64,000 nucleotides of DNA, taken from NCBI RefSeq assembly GCF_019704135.1, contig NZ_AP024355.1, forward strand, positions 3,541,034 through 3,605,033. The letters are read 5' to 3'. Below are positions 17,832-27,273 of this stretch, piece after piece. Position 1 is the first letter of the stretch, and each line of letters starts with the position of its first letter. The stretch comes from Desulfuromonas versatilis (GTDB taxonomy: Bacteria; Desulfobacterota; Desulfuromonadia; Desulfuromonadales; NIT-T3). The notes below the pieces were generated by a model that saw only the letters and a list, made by a program, of their open reading frames with translations, made no database searches and was not told the DNA's origin. The position numbers and the translations under genes were made by a program.

Positions 17832-17857
17832 GGGCAAACACGCAGGTTCGCCCCTAC
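17832..17857. repeat. REP-like short palindrome (GGGCAAACACGCAGGTTCGCCCCTAC)-type
   Basis: Imperfect copy of the element at 46202-46224: GGGCA, then ACACGCAGGT in the centre, then GCCCCT. It directly follows the heptamer arrays and ends before the DUF547 gene. Confidence 0.5.
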
Positions 17858-17862
17858 AAGGC

Positions 17863-18672
17863 TCACCGGTTCAGCCGCCAGTCGTACTCCTTCCACTCCA
17901 GGTCGGCGGCCAGGCCCTGCTCGATGAGAAAGTCCTTGGCCTCGCCATGATCGGTATAGTGGATCAGGGTATCCACCACCCCGTCGTAGCCGCCGAAGTC
18001 CGACTGGTACCATTTGAAGATGGGCGAGAGCAGCAGCAGGCGCTCGCGGGGGCGGATCTCCACCTCGGGGCCGTTGATGAAGCCGGCGGCGGCCACGTCG
18101 AGCTGCGCGTCGATCCGCTCGGGGGTGTAGAAATTGATGGGCGGGCATGAGGAGCTGGCGCAGACCAGGGTGAAGTGGATGCGCGGATCGGGCGGGTCGA
18201 TGATGTGATCGATCCTCCCGTCGCTGGAGGAGAAGGGGTGAAACAGGCCATGGGGGGGGCGATGGTTGCCGCGCAGGATGCCGTGCTCGATGTCATCGGG
18301 ACTGAAGCTCAGCTCGCCGATGCGGTAGCAGAGCCTGGAGAAAAACCCGTGGATCTCCTTGACCGAATCGCGGACCTGCATCTCAACCACCCCGTGAATG
18401 ACCAGGGTGTTGTAGATGTTGATCCAGAAGGCGAGCCGCTCCTCGCGGTTGCGCAGCAGGTTCAGGTCGTAGTCCCGCAGCAGGGCGGTGTCGGCCACGT
18501 ACTGCCGGTAGGCCTCGGATTCGCGCATGGCGGCGTAGTCGACCTTGCCCCTCTCCAGGTCGTAGAATTCGGCCTTGAGACGGTTGATGTCGTTGCGCAG
18601 ATGGGCGGCAACATCGCTTTTCGGGGCGGTATCGGGTACCGGCCCGCTGTTGAGAATCGTCCTGTCGGCCAT
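17863..18672 (-). CDS. DUF547 domain protein
   Basis: 269 residues from ATG 18672, chosen over an in-frame upstream ATG because GGGAGGAG lies just ahead of it. The DUF547 core is clear: 'ERLAFWINIYNTLVIHGVV' (about residues 95-115), 'DDIEHGILRGN' and 'DPRIHFTLVCASSSCPP'. No signal peptide, unlike many exported members. DUF547 has been compared with the papain/transglutaminase-like fold; the SSSCPP cysteine is the obvious candidate nucleophile, but activity is unproven. It lies at the end of the 2-oxoacid dehydrogenase gene string with 66 bases separating it from the preceding gene. Confidence 0.8.
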   Translation of the reverse strand: MADRTILNSGPVPDTAPKSDVAAHLRNDINRLKAEFYDLERGKVDYAAMRESEAYRQYVADTALLRDYDLNLLRNREERLAFWINIYNTLVIHGVVEMQVRDSVKEIHGFFSRLCYRIGELSFSPDDIEHGILRGNHRPPHGLFHPFSSSDGRIDHIIDPPDPRIHFTLVCASSSCPPINFYTPERIDAQLDVAAAGFINGPEVEIRPRERLLLLSPIFKWYQSDFGGYDGVVDTLIHYTDHGEAKDFLIEQGLAADLEWKEYDWRLNR

Positions 18673-18738
18673 GCCAGGCTCCTCCCGCTGAAAGCCCTCA
18701 AGGGGCCGCAAACTGTCCAACCCCGGCAACTGGCCGGG

Positions 18739-19230
18739 TCAGGCTCCGCTCAACACCTGCCCCCGCTCGCGGAACAACGCCTCGAGTTCGAGCAGCCCCT
18801 GACGGTACAGGGCCGCGGCCCGCTCCACTTCCTCGACCGCCGCGGCCGCTTCCATCCGCTCCAGGGGGGTGTGCAGCGCGACGATCTTGTCGAGCAGGGC
18901 GAAGTCGAAATCGACCAGGCGCTCCTCGTCGGAGCTGCTCAACCACGGCCCGGCCTGGGCGGGAAGCTGGCCGCGGGCGACCTCGGCCTTGACCCTGGCG
19001 GTTTGCTGGAGCAGCGCCCCGAGGTCCTCCGCCAGCCCCTCACCGGCTCGCCCTGAGGCAATGAAATCGGCCAGGCGGTCGCGAACCTTCTCGAGCTCGC
19101 GGGCCAGGTGACGACAAAGCAGACGGTCGGTCTCACGGTAGCTGATGGCGCTGTACCCCAGAAAACCGGGGACATGCCTGCCGAGTATCGCCGTTTTGTG
19201 GGCAAGATCGTTCTTCATGTCATGGGCCAT
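18739..19230 (-). CDS. Conserved-looking helical protein, unknown function
   Basis: 163 residues, almost entirely predicted helix and rich in E, A, L and R, with no signal peptide or membrane span. The N-terminal segment 'LGYSAISYRETDRLLCRHLARELEKVRDRLADF' is the most distinctive part. The start lies 13 bases after the stop of the E2 gene, so it is almost certainly co-transcribed with the dehydrogenase genes. I do not recognise the family. A small helical accessory or regulatory protein for the complex is possible but unsupported beyond position. Confidence 0.65.
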   Translation of the reverse strand: MAHDMKNDLAHKTAILGRHVPGFLGYSAISYRETDRLLCRHLARELEKVRDRLADFIASGRAGEGLAEDLGALLQQTARVKAEVARGQLPAQAGPWLSSSDEERLVDFDFALLDKIVALHTPLERMEAAAAVEEVERAAALYRQGLLELEALFRERGQVLSGA

Positions 19231-19243
19231 CCCCCCCGCGAGA

Positions 19244-20425
19244 TCAGTTTTCGAGCAGGATCAGGTCGGGGTTTTCGATGTGCTCGATCAGGGCGTTGAA
19301 AAACCTCTGGGCCGTGGCCCCGTCGATGATCCGGTGGTCGAAGGTCAGCGACAGCGGCACCACCGGCCGCGCCACCACCTGCCCCTCCCGCACCACCGGC
19401 GCTTCCTCGATGCGGCCGATCCCCAGGATCGCCGCCTCCGGGGGGTTGATGATCGGCGTCCCCCAGAGTCCGCCGATGGCCCCGTAATTGGTGACGGTGA
19501 AGGTTCCCCCCTTGAGTTCGGCCGGGGTGATCTTGCGCTGCCGGGCCCGCTCGGAGAGGTCGAGCAGGGCCCCGGCCAGCTCGAGAATGCTCATGTGCCG
19601 CGCCCTGCGCACCACCGGCACCAGCAGGCCATCGGGCGTATCCACGGCGAAGCCGATGTTGATCTCCCGATGCAGCACCACCTGCCCGGCCTGCTCGTCG
19701 AGGGAGCTGTTGAGCAGGGGGTAACGCTCCAGCACCAGGGTCAGGGCCTTGACCACCAGGGGGAGATAGGTCAGTTTGAGCCCGCGGCTTTCGACCAGCT
19801 TGCGCTCGCGTTGGCGCAGTTCGCGCAGCGCCAAGGCATCGGCCCGCTCCATGATGGTCACGTGCACCGCCGAGGAGTGCGAGGCGACCATCGAGCGGGC
19901 CATCACTTTGCGCACCCCCTTGAGCGGGATGCGTTCGGGCTCGCGGGGCGCTTCGGTCCGGGCCTCCCCGGCACCGGCCGCGGCCCGGATATCCTCCGCG
20001 GTGATCCGCCCCCGGGGACCGCTGGGCTTGACCCCGACCAGGTCCACCCCGAGCTCCTCGGCCAGCTTGCGGTCTGCCGGCAGAACCGCCACCGGCGCTT
20101 CCGGCTCCGCCTCGGCAGGGGGAGGCTCCTCGGCCACCTCCAGTTGCCCCACCACCCCGAGGGCCGCGGGGCGTTCGGGCTGCGCGGCGGCCTCTTCCTC
20201 GATCACCGCCAGCACCTCTCCGACCTGGATGGTATCGCCTTCGGCGCCGCGCAGCTCGCGCACCGTTCCGCCGACCGGCGCGGGGAGCTCCACCACCGCC
20301 TTGTCGGTCTCCATCTCCACGATCGGCTGGTGGGCCTTGACCCGGTCGCCGACCGCGACCAGCCAGCGCACGATCTCCCCTTCCGCGATCCCCTCCCCGA
20401 CATCGGGGAACTTGAATTCGAACAT
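19244..20425 (-). CDS. 2-oxoacid dehydrogenase E2 (dihydrolipoyl acyltransferase)
   Basis: 393 residues from ATG 20425 (GAGAGG seven bases upstream), where the lipoyl domain begins. One lipoyl domain at 1-78 with the attachment lysine Lys42 in METDKAVV; an acidic Pro/Ala/Glu linker; a peripheral-subunit-binding domain at about 118-152 (ADRKLAEELGVDLVGVKPSGPRGRITAEDI); then the catalytic chloramphenicol-acetyltransferase-like domain with active-site TFDHRIIDG near residue 365. It transfers the acyl group to CoA at the core of the complex. Co-directional with E1beta and E1alpha upstream. Branched-chain or pyruvate specificity is not resolvable from this; no E3 gene is in the window. Confidence 0.93.
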   Translation of the reverse strand: MFEFKFPDVGEGIAEGEIVRWLVAVGDRVKAHQPIVEMETDKAVVELPAPVGGTVRELRGAEGDTIQVGEVLAVIEEEAAAQPERPAALGVVGQLEVAEEPPPAEAEPEAPVAVLPADRKLAEELGVDLVGVKPSGPRGRITAEDIRAAAGAGEARTEAPREPERIPLKGVRKVMARSMVASHSSAVHVTIMERADALALRELRQRERKLVESRGLKLTYLPLVVKALTLVLERYPLLNSSLDEQAGQVVLHREINIGFAVDTPDGLLVPVVRRARHMSILELAGALLDLSERARQRKITPAELKGGTFTVTNYGAIGGLWGTPIINPPEAAILGIGRIEEAPVVREGQVVARPVVPLSLTFDHRIIDGATAQRFFNALIEHIENPDLILLEN

Positions 20426-20498
20426 GCAACCTCTCCAGAAAAACCGCCAGATCAAACGATGGGCAGCGCCATGAAACCGCCCATCCCAAAGGCCCCCG

Positions 20499-21476
<978 letters not shown>

Positions 21477-21477
21477 C

Positions 21478-22554
21478 TCAGCCCTCCTTCAAGGCATCGA
21501 GCAACTCACTGCGCTGCCTGGCCAGATGCGCGGGGAGCGCTGCGAACATGCTGTCGAAGACCGACTCGGGAGTGGGCGGCGGGGCCGACTCGGCGCGCCG
21601 CGCCGCATCCTCGATCCGGGCCTGGTGGCTGGCGGCCAGCTCGTTCTCCCATGCCTCGCTCCACAAGCCCCGCTGCTTGAGAAACTGCCGGTAGCGCACC
21701 AGCGGTTCGAGGGCGCGCATCTTTTCCACCTCGGCGTTTTCCCGGTAGCGCAGGGGGTCGTCGGAGGTGGTGTGGGGCCCCAGCCGGTAGGTCACCGCTT
21801 CGATGAGTGTCGGCCCTTCGCCGGAGCGCGCCCGCTCCAGCGCCGTCCGGGTCGCCAGGTAGGCGGCGAAGGGGTCGTTGCCGTCGATCTGGATGCCGGG
21901 GAAGCCGTAGCCCACGCCTTTGGCGGCCAGGCTTGCGGCGGCGCACTGCTTGCTGCGCGGCACCGAGATGGCCCAGCCGTTGTTCTGGCAGAAAAAGACC
22001 ACCGGCGCCCGCCGTACCCCGGCGAAGGTCAGCGCCTCGTGAAAATCCCCCTCGCTGGTGGCGCCGTCGCCGAAGTAGCAGAGCACCGCGTCGGCTTCGC
22101 CCTTGTACTGAATGGCCATGGCCATCCCCGCGGCATGCAGGGTGTGGGAACCGACCGGGATGGAAACCGGCAGGAAGCGCAACTCGCGGGGGATGCGGCT
22201 CCCCTCTTCGCTCCCCATCCAGTAGCGGAAGATGGTCTCGAGGGGGACGCCGCGGCAGATCGCGGCCATGGTTTCGCGGAAGGAGGGGACCACCCAGTCC
22301 CCCTTGGCCAGCGCCAGCACGCTACCGACCTGGCAGGCCTCCTGCCCTTCCACCGGCGCGTAGGTCCCCAGCCGCCCCTCGCGCTGCAGGGCCATGCAGT
22401 GCCGATCGAACAGCCGGCCCATGAGCAGCTGGCCGAAGATGCGGCGCAGGGATTCGTCGTCGAATTCGGGGAGAAGCTCGGGATCGGCCTTGCCTTCGGG
22501 GCTCAGCACCTGCAGGCGGCGGCCTTGCAGCGGGTCGCAGTCCGAAATTTTCAT
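21478..22554 (-). CDS. 2-oxoacid dehydrogenase E1 component, alpha subunit
   Basis: 358 residues. The thiamine-pyrophosphate/Mg motif GDGATSEGDFHEALTFAGV ... NN is intact at about 165-195, and the phosphorylation-loop-like 'YRLGPHTTSDDPLRYR' follows at about 265-282. Together with E1beta this forms the alpha2beta2 decarboxylase. First gene of the E1alpha-E1beta-E2 operon; the ATG is preceded by a modest GGAGC site. The 240 bases upstream contain no other gene and should hold the operon promoter, though I could not pick out a convincing one. Confidence 0.93.
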   Translation of the reverse strand: MKISDCDPLQGRRLQVLSPEGKADPELLPEFDDESLRRIFGQLLMGRLFDRHCMALQREGRLGTYAPVEGQEACQVGSVLALAKGDWVVPSFRETMAAICRGVPLETIFRYWMGSEEGSRIPRELRFLPVSIPVGSHTLHAAGMAMAIQYKGEADAVLCYFGDGATSEGDFHEALTFAGVRRAPVVFFCQNNGWAISVPRSKQCAAASLAAKGVGYGFPGIQIDGNDPFAAYLATRTALERARSGEGPTLIEAVTYRLGPHTTSDDPLRYRENAEVEKMRALEPLVRYRQFLKQRGLWSEAWENELAASHQARIEDAARRAESAPPPTPESVFDSMFAALPAHLARQRSELLDALKEG

Positions 22555-22771
22555 GAAAGCTCCAGGGGGCTGGTTTCACTTAAAAAAATAACAGAGGCGG
22601 GCGGCCTGTCAACGCGGCCGGAGCCGCGCCGGGGGATGAGGTCGGTACGTTTTAAAGGGGAAGATGCGTTGGAAAAGGCGGGGAAAAGGGGCGATAAAAA
22701 GACAGATTTGCTCAACAACAAATTCAAGGAGCCGCAGAGATTTGAACCTGAAAAAACGTCTCTAATCCCAC

Positions 22772-22785
22772 CTGACTCCTGACTC
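22772..22785. repeat. Two tandem heptamers (CTGACTC)
   Basis: Two exact copies of CTGACTC just downstream of the release-factor-like gene. A minimal array, included because it fits the ACNCNTN-type family (ACTCCTG) seen elsewhere in the window. Confidence 0.35.
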
Positions 22786-22795
22786 CCGGAATCTT

Positions 22796-23131
22796 TCAGT
22801 AATCGATCTTGCCGCGCTCGCGCTTGACCCCGGAGCGGCGCTTCTTGGCGAGCAGCCGGCGCTCCTTGGCGGCCTTGCCCGGACGGGTGGCGATGCGTTT
22901 TTTGGGCTTGCGCTGCCGGGCCTGCAGCCGCGAAACCAGCCGCTCCATGGCCTTTTCGCGGTTGGCATGCTGCGAGCGGCCCTCGCTGGCGGTGACGATG
23001 ATCCCCGTGGGCAGATGCTTGATGCGTACCGCGGAATCGGTGGTGTTGCGATGCTGCCCGCCGGGGCCCGAAGCCCTGAAACAGGTGATCACCAGGTCTT
23101 TCTCGTCGATGTGGATCGGCTGCTCGGCCAA
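22796..23131 (-). CDS. Release-factor-like peptidyl-tRNA hydrolase (ArfB/PrfH-type)
   Basis: 111 residues. The catalytic GGQ motif is intact (Gly24-Gly25-Gln26 in [18 protein letters not shown]), followed by a highly basic C-terminal tail ([23 protein letters not shown]) of the type that binds ribosomal RNA. It lacks the codon-recognition domains of RF1/RF2, so it resembles the ArfB/C12orf65 class that hydrolyses peptidyl-tRNA on stalled ribosomes. The start is TTG, with GGGAGAAG ahead of it; no ATG gives a full domain. Divergent from the ACT-domain gene. Confidence 0.85.
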   Translation of the reverse strand: MAEQPIHIDEKDLVITCFRASGPGGQHRNTTDSAVRIKHLPTGIIVTASEGRSQHANREKAMERLVSRLQARQRKPKKRIATRPGKAAKERRLLAKKRRSGVKRERGKIDY

Positions 23132-23225
23132 GGTTCTTCTCCCGCTGGCAATTTGTCGCCAACCATGTTAGAAGGTTAGACACCCGAATGCAAGAACCGG
23201 AAATTCCGCCAAGGAGAGTGCAGTC

Positions 23226-23765
23226 ATGAGCCATTTCGCCCTGACCATCATCGGCCGGGACAGGCCCGGCATCGTTTCCCAGGTCACCGAGATCCTCTTT
23301 CGCCAGGGGTTCAACATCGCCGACTCGAGCTGCAGCATCCTGGGCGGGCAATTCGCCATGATCCTGATCATCGCCCACCCCGAACACTCGGCCAAGGAAG
23401 CCTTCATCGAGGCCTTCGCGCCGCTGGAGCAGAGCGGCCTGTCGGTCTTCGTGCGGACCCTGAAGCCGGGCGGCGAGACCCGTCCTCATCTCGAGGGGGA
23501 GATCTGCATGATCTCGGTCTACGGCTCGGACAAGCCGGGCATCGTCTACCGGGTGGCGCGGGAACTGGGCAGCCTCAACGTCAATATCACCGACCTCAAC
23601 ACCAAGCTGGTCGGCAGCGAAAAACGCCCGGTCTACGTGATGATGCTCGAGGCCGTTCTGCCCGGGGGGGTGAGCTCGGAGCAGCTGGCCGAGGTCATGC
23701 GCCGGCTCAAGGACGAGCTGCAGGTCGACATCAGCGTCCGCAACATCACCCCGGTGGAACTCTGA
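23226..23765 (+). CDS. Tandem ACT-domain regulatory protein (GcvR-like)
   Basis: 179 residues consisting of two ACT domains (about 1-80 and 92-175), each with the ligand-loop pattern 'GRDRPGIVSQV' / 'GSDKPGIVYRV'. This is the layout of the glycine-cleavage repressor GcvR and related amino-acid sensors. No DNA-binding domain, so it would act by protein contact or allostery. AAGGAGAG precedes the ATG. The peptide deformylase gene follows after three bases and is certainly co-transcribed. Whether it senses glycine is not shown. Confidence 0.82.
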   Translation: MSHFALTIIGRDRPGIVSQVTEILFRQGFNIADSSCSILGGQFAMILIIAHPEHSAKEAFIEAFAPLEQSGLSVFVRTLKPGGETRPHLEGEICMISVYGSDKPGIVYRVARELGSLNVNITDLNTKLVGSEKRPVYVMMLEAVLPGGVSSEQLAEVMRRLKDELQVDISVRNITPVEL

Positions 23766-23768
23766 TCC

Positions 23769-24272
23769 ATGGCTGTTCGCGAAATCCTCCTCTACCCCGA
23801 CCCGCTACTGAAAACCGTCTGTGAGCCGCTGGAAACGATGGACGAGCGGACCGATGCCCTGGTCCAGGACCTCATCGACACCATGGTCGCCGCCGGCCAC
23901 TCGGTAGGGGTGGCCGCCCCCCAGATCGGCGTCACCGGCCGGGCGGTGGTCGTCGACGTCTCCAAGAGCAAGCTCGGGCGGGAGAACAACCACGGCCTGC
24001 TGGTGATGATCAACCCGGAAATCCTGCAGAGCGAGGGGCGCGAAACCATGCGCGAAGGGTGCATGAGCGTCCCCGACTACACCGGCAACGTGGAGCGGGC
24101 CGAAAAGATCGTGGTCCAGTTCACCGACCGCGCCGGCAAGGAGCAGGTCATCAGCGCCAGCGGTTTCGAAGCGGTGGCCATCCAGCACGAACTCGACCAC
24201 CTGGACGGCCTGCTGTTTCTCGACCGGGTCTCCAACCTGAAAACCGACGTCTTTCGGCGCAAGAGCCGCTGA
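23769..24272 (+). CDS. def: Peptide deformylase
   Basis: 167 residues, normal length. The three family motifs are present: GVAAPQIG (47-54), EGCMSVP with metal ligand Cys98, and QHELDHLDG with His140, Glu141 and His144. Removes the formyl group from the N-terminal methionine of new proteins using Fe2+ (or Zn/Ni). Second gene of a two-gene unit with the tandem ACT protein. A terminator follows at 24303. Confidence 0.95.
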   Translation: MAVREILLYPDPLLKTVCEPLETMDERTDALVQDLIDTMVAAGHSVGVAAPQIGVTGRAVVVDVSKSKLGRENNHGLLVMINPEILQSEGRETMREGCMSVPDYTGNVERAEKIVVQFTDRAGKEQVISASGFEAVAIQHELDHLDGLLFLDRVSNLKTDVFRRKSR

Positions 24273-24302
24273 TTCCGCCGACCAAAGTTGCCAGAAAAAC
24301 CG

Positions 24303-24339
24303 ACAGGCCGCCCCCCGCGAAGGGGAGCGGCCTGTTTTG
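24303..24339. terminator. Intrinsic terminator between def and the TetR gene
   Basis: ACAGGCCGC-CCCC / GGGG-GCGGCCTGT stem with one bulged A and a short loop, followed by TTTT on the plus strand. It separates def from the convergent TetR gene. Confidence 0.75.
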
Positions 24340-24347
24340 CGAGGGGT

Positions 24348-24932
24348 TCAGGCGCAGATGGTCCGCCAGGCCTGGTCCATGATCTGCCTTGAGGCCGCCT
24401 GCAGGCTCCCCTGGAAGACCCCGTTGAGCTTCAGTTCGATGTTGCGCAGCACCGCGCCGGTGAAGGCCCCGGCCGCCAGCAGCAGCACGCCCCGGCGCAG
24501 TTCGCCGCGCGCCATCCCTTCGCCGATGGTCCGCTGGACCCAGCGGAAGGGCTCCGAAAAGCAGATCGGACGGATATCGGTCAAAAACTCGCCATGGCGC
24601 ATGAACAGCATGTATTCCATCATCACCGGGTCCTGCTCGGCGATCTCCAAAAGCAGATCGACAAAGGCCTTGAGCATCTGGAAGGCGCTCTGCCCATCAG
24701 CCAGGCGGGCCTGAAGCCGGGCATTGAATTCGTCCAGGGTCAGTTCATGGGTTACCCGGGCAAGGTTTTCCTTGCTCTGAAAATGGTTGTAGATCGCTCC
24801 GGTGCTCACCCCCGAGACATTGACGATGTCGGGGATGGAAACCCGGTGGTAGCCCTGCTCCACGAACAGCCTTCGCGCCGCCATGGCGACATGATGCATC
24901 CTGTCCCGCGGGTCCGCTGGCCGTCTTTTCAT
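24348..24932 (-). CDS. TetR/AcrR-family transcriptional regulator (paralogue of 36556-37140)
   Basis: 194 residues from ATG 24932 (GGGAG eleven bases upstream); the frame is open further but the helix-turn-helix domain starts here. The DNA-binding domain covers about 12-58 (MAARRLFVEQGYHRVSIPDIVNVSGVSTGAIYNHFQSKENL). The ligand domain shares 'MEYMLFMRHGEF', 'PICF.EPF' and 'GAFTGAVLR..EL' with the regulator at 36556. It lies 73 bases after the last cytochrome gene on the same strand, so it is probably the final gene of the ext-like operon and may feed back on it. Effector unknown. Confidence 0.9.
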   Translation of the reverse strand: MKRRPADPRDRMHHVAMAARRLFVEQGYHRVSIPDIVNVSGVSTGAIYNHFQSKENLARVTHELTLDEFNARLQARLADGQSAFQMLKAFVDLLLEIAEQDPVMMEYMLFMRHGEFLTDIRPICFSEPFRWVQRTIGEGMARGELRRGVLLLAAGAFTGAVLRNIELKLNGVFQGSLQAASRQIMDQAWRTICA

Positions 24933-25005
24933 TTGCTGTCTCCCTGCCTCCGAAAAATTCCATGCCCTTGCCGGCCCGGCGCAACCCGACCAGCCGCCGA
25001 CGCAC

Positions 25006-25857
25006 CTACCTCGTTTCCGCCAGCAGTGAGTCCCCCGCCCCGCCGCTGCCAGCCGGGGGTCCGCTGTCGCCCAGGCTCTTTGCCACCTGCGCCAAATCCT
25101 CATCCTCGAGCCGGATCGGCCGCATGGCGGTGAATCGGCGGATCTCCCGGGGGTTCTTCAGCCATTTTTCGACCCGCTCGGCACTCCAGGGCAGCCCCTG
25201 CTCGCCGAAGTTCGGCGGGTAAAACCCGGAGAGCAGGCCCGAGAGGTTGGGCCCGCTGGTTCCCGAGCCCAAGGCCCCCTGGCCCGCCGTCAGCAGTTGA
25301 TGGCAGGAGCCGCAGGCCCGGGTGAAGGCGTGATCCTGGCCGCGCTCCTGCGCGGCAAAATGGACGACCAGGGGGACTTCCCGTTCCGTGAAAAACATGG
25401 AGAGTCCCTCGGCGTACAGGGCATTGACCAGGGCGGCGATCTGCTCGGGCGGGAAGCGAAAATCGGGCATGAACAGGGCGGGCTCGCGGAGGGCCTGGGC
25501 GATTTCCGCGGCGGTGCGCACCCTCAGGGCCCGGTCGAGGTCGGAGGCCAGGCGGTTGCCCTTGCCCCCGGCGGCATGGCAGCGCCGGCAGGCGTAGCTC
25601 TCGAGCAGCCGGCGGCCCTGCTCCACCAGCGGGCTGTCCGGCAGGTTAAAGTGAGCGAACTCCCCGCCGATCATCCCGTGATGGGCGATGGCCATCCGCC
25701 TGGTGCCCGGATTCCCCCGGTGACAGTCGACGCAGCCGCCGCGCTCGACATGGTGGGCGGGGTGGCACTCCAGGCACCCCTCAGGGGCCGCGGCCGCGGC
25801 GGACAGGGCCCCGGCCAGGAGCAGCAGGATCGCTAAAACGGCAGAACGAACGCCCAA
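25006..25857 (-). CDS. Tetraheme cytochrome c, ExtS-like
   Basis: 283 residues. The start is taken as TTG 25857 because GAGGTG lies nine bases ahead and the signal peptide (VLAILLLLAGALSAAAAA) follows at once; upstream sequence in this frame is noncoding. Four CxxCH motifs: CLECH, CVDCH, CRRCH, CGSCH. The third and fourth lie in monohaem-type modules (FMPDFRFPPEQIAALVNALYAEG and PNLSGLLSGFYPPNFGEQGLPWSAERVEKWLKNP). Periplasmic electron carrier. It overlaps the cytochrome b subunit-IV-like gene by 25 bases and probably accepts electrons from the Rieske/cytochrome b complex encoded by the genes immediately upstream in the operon. Name by gene-order match only. Confidence 0.85.
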   Translation of the reverse strand: MGVRSAVLAILLLLAGALSAAAAAPEGCLECHPAHHVERGGCVDCHRGNPGTRRMAIAHHGMIGGEFAHFNLPDSPLVEQGRRLLESYACRRCHAAGGKGNRLASDLDRALRVRTAAEIAQALREPALFMPDFRFPPEQIAALVNALYAEGLSMFFTEREVPLVVHFAAQERGQDHAFTRACGSCHQLLTAGQGALGSGTSGPNLSGLLSGFYPPNFGEQGLPWSAERVEKWLKNPREIRRFTAMRPIRLEDEDLAQVAKSLGDSGPPAGSGGAGDSLLAETR

Positions 25858-26246
25858 TTGGCACCTCGAAAGAACATGGCCACCAGGGTCAGCACCAGGA
25901 TCAGCAGATAGATCAGGAGGGTGGCCCGGCTCAGGGTTTTCTGTTCCTGCGGAAACCAGCGGGCACCCTCTTCGACCCGGGGCCCGGTCAGCCAGGGCAG
26001 CAGGAAAAACCCCAGCACCAGCGCCAGGACCAGGTAGGCCAGCCGGTTGCCATGGCTGACCAGTTCCTGGGTCCAGAGCAGAAACCACGCCGATTTGGAG
26101 GGGTTGGGAACCCGGCTGAAATCGGCCCGCTCCTGAAGCGGCGCAGGGATGACCAGCGCCAGCGCTGCCAGTAGGCTTACGACCAGCAGCAGGGCGCGGC
26201 GGATCAGGCGGAAAAAATGCGGCGAACTCCGGACGTAGCCTCTCAC
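25833..26246 (-). CDS. Cytochrome b6f subunit IV-like membrane protein, ExtQ-like
   Basis: 137 residues from GTG 26246, which overlaps the stop of the cytochrome b gene (GTGA). Three hydrophobic segments are visible. The segment 'SRVPNPSKSAWFLLWTQEL' between the first two resembles the quinol-site loop of subunit IV/C-terminal cytochrome b (PDP..P.WYF...), with PEWY-type motif not preserved. It should complete the quinone-binding half of the b6-type complex. A much longer open frame exists upstream but it only shadows the cytochrome b gene. Confidence 0.8.
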   Translation of the reverse strand: MRGYVRSSPHFFRLIRRALLLVVSLLAALALVIPAPLQERADFSRVPNPSKSAWFLLWTQELVSHGNRLAYLVLALVLGFFLLPWLTGPRVEEGARWFPQEQKTLSRATLLIYLLILVLTLVAMFFRGANWAFVLPF

Positions 26247-26881
26247 AGGTAGGGAAGCACTCCTTTGTCTCGGCGGATGCGGTAGAAATGCAGCATGCTC
26301 AGCCCAAGGATGAGCATGGGCAGCACCGCGATGTGCAGCACATAGAACCGGACCAGGGACAGGGGCTGTCCGACCTCGTCGGGGACCAGGAAGCGGTGGG
26401 CCAGCTCCCCTCCGGGTAGCGACAGCAGCAGCTGCATGCCGGTCTGCGTCGCCCACAGGGCGAGCTGATCCATGGGCAGCAGGTACCCCGTGTAGCCGGC
26501 GAACAGCGAAAGGCACAGAAGCACCATGCCGATGATCCAGTTGAGCTCCCGGGGCCGCCGGAAGGCCCCGGTCAGGACCACCCGCAGCGTATGCAGAAAC
26601 AGCAGGACCAGAAACCCATGGGAGGAGAGCCGGTGGAGATTGCGCAGGAAGGCTCCGCCGGGGACCTGCGACTCCAGGTAGAGGATCGACTCCCAGGCCG
26701 TGGCGGTCGAAGGCTGGTAGTAGAACAACAGCAGCACCCCGGAGCACAACAGCACCAGGAAGCAGGTAAAGGCCAGCCCGCCCAGGCAGAAGGTATAGGT
26801 GAGCCGCAGGTTGCGCTCCAGCACCACGCGCGGAAACAGATGGCGGACGAAATCCCGCACAAAGCCCTCCGCCCCGTTCAT
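26243..26881 (-). CDS. Cytochrome b6-like subunit, ExtP-like
   Basis: 212 residues with four membrane helices. Four histidines fit the two b-haem sites: His83 and His97 (spacing 14), His183 and His198 (spacing 15). The 14/15 spacing is that of cytochrome b6 rather than mitochondrial cytochrome b. The protein ends after the fourth helix, as in b6f-type split cytochrome b, and the next gene supplies the rest. Oxidises (mena)quinol at the membrane with the Rieske protein. Start overlaps the Rieske stop by four bases, and its own stop overlaps the next start. Confidence 0.9.
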   Translation of the reverse strand: MNGAEGFVRDFVRHLFPRVVLERNLRLTYTFCLGGLAFTCFLVLLCSGVLLLFYYQPSTATAWESILYLESQVPGGAFLRNLHRLSSHGFLVLLFLHTLRVVLTGAFRRPRELNWIIGMVLLCLSLFAGYTGYLLPMDQLALWATQTGMQLLLSLPGGELAHRFLVPDEVGQPLSLVRFYVLHIAVLPMLILGLSMLHFYRIRRDKGVLPYL

Positions 26882-27273
26882 GCCAGCACCCTCACCCGCT
26901 CTCCCAGGTCCTCGGTGGCGAGGCGGCGCAGCGCTCGGGGCGCCGGTCCGCTCACCACCTCCCCCACCCGGTTGAAAACACTGCCGTGGCAGGGGCAGAC
27001 CAGGTTCTGCGGCGTCACGTTGACCGTGCAGCCGAGATGGGTGCAGACCAGGCTCAGGGCGTACACCTCCGCGCCGCTGCGGATCAGCGCCACCCGGGAT
27101 TCCCGGAACACCAGGGCCCCCTCCAGCGGGATCTCCTGCTTGGCGACTTCCACCACGGCCCGGGAGGCCCTGCGGCCTGCGGGAACCAGGAACTTCCAGG
27201 CCAGCACTGCCCAGGCCCCGGAGAAGATCAGGCCCCGGACTACTCTTCGACGCGATCGACCAGCTTTTTCCAT
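26878..27273 (-). CDS. Rieske [2Fe-2S] protein, ExtO-like
   Basis: 131 residues. An N-terminal Arg-rich segment plus one hydrophobic helix (about 12-31) suggests Tat export with the helix as anchor. Cluster-binding motifs are intact: Cys77-Thr-His79-Leu-Gly-Cys82 and Cys93-Pro-Cys95-His96-Gly. The protein is shorter than a standard Rieske subunit. Passes electrons from quinol oxidation by the cytochrome b6-like subunit to a cytochrome c. It overlaps the gene before it by 34 bases and the gene after it by 4 bases. Confidence 0.9.
   Translation of the reverse strand: MEKAGRSRRRVVRGLIFSGAWAVLAWKFLVPAGRRASRAVVEVAKQEIPLEGALVFRESRVALIRSGAEVYALSLVCTHLGCTVNVTPQNLVCPCHGSVFNRVGEVVSGPAPRALRRLATEDLGERVRVLA

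Noticed and set aside
25833-26747. A 304-residue start for the subunit IV-like gene
   Set aside because: The first 167 codons are a shadow of the cytochrome b gene; GTG at 26246 overlapping the cytochrome b stop is the plausible start.
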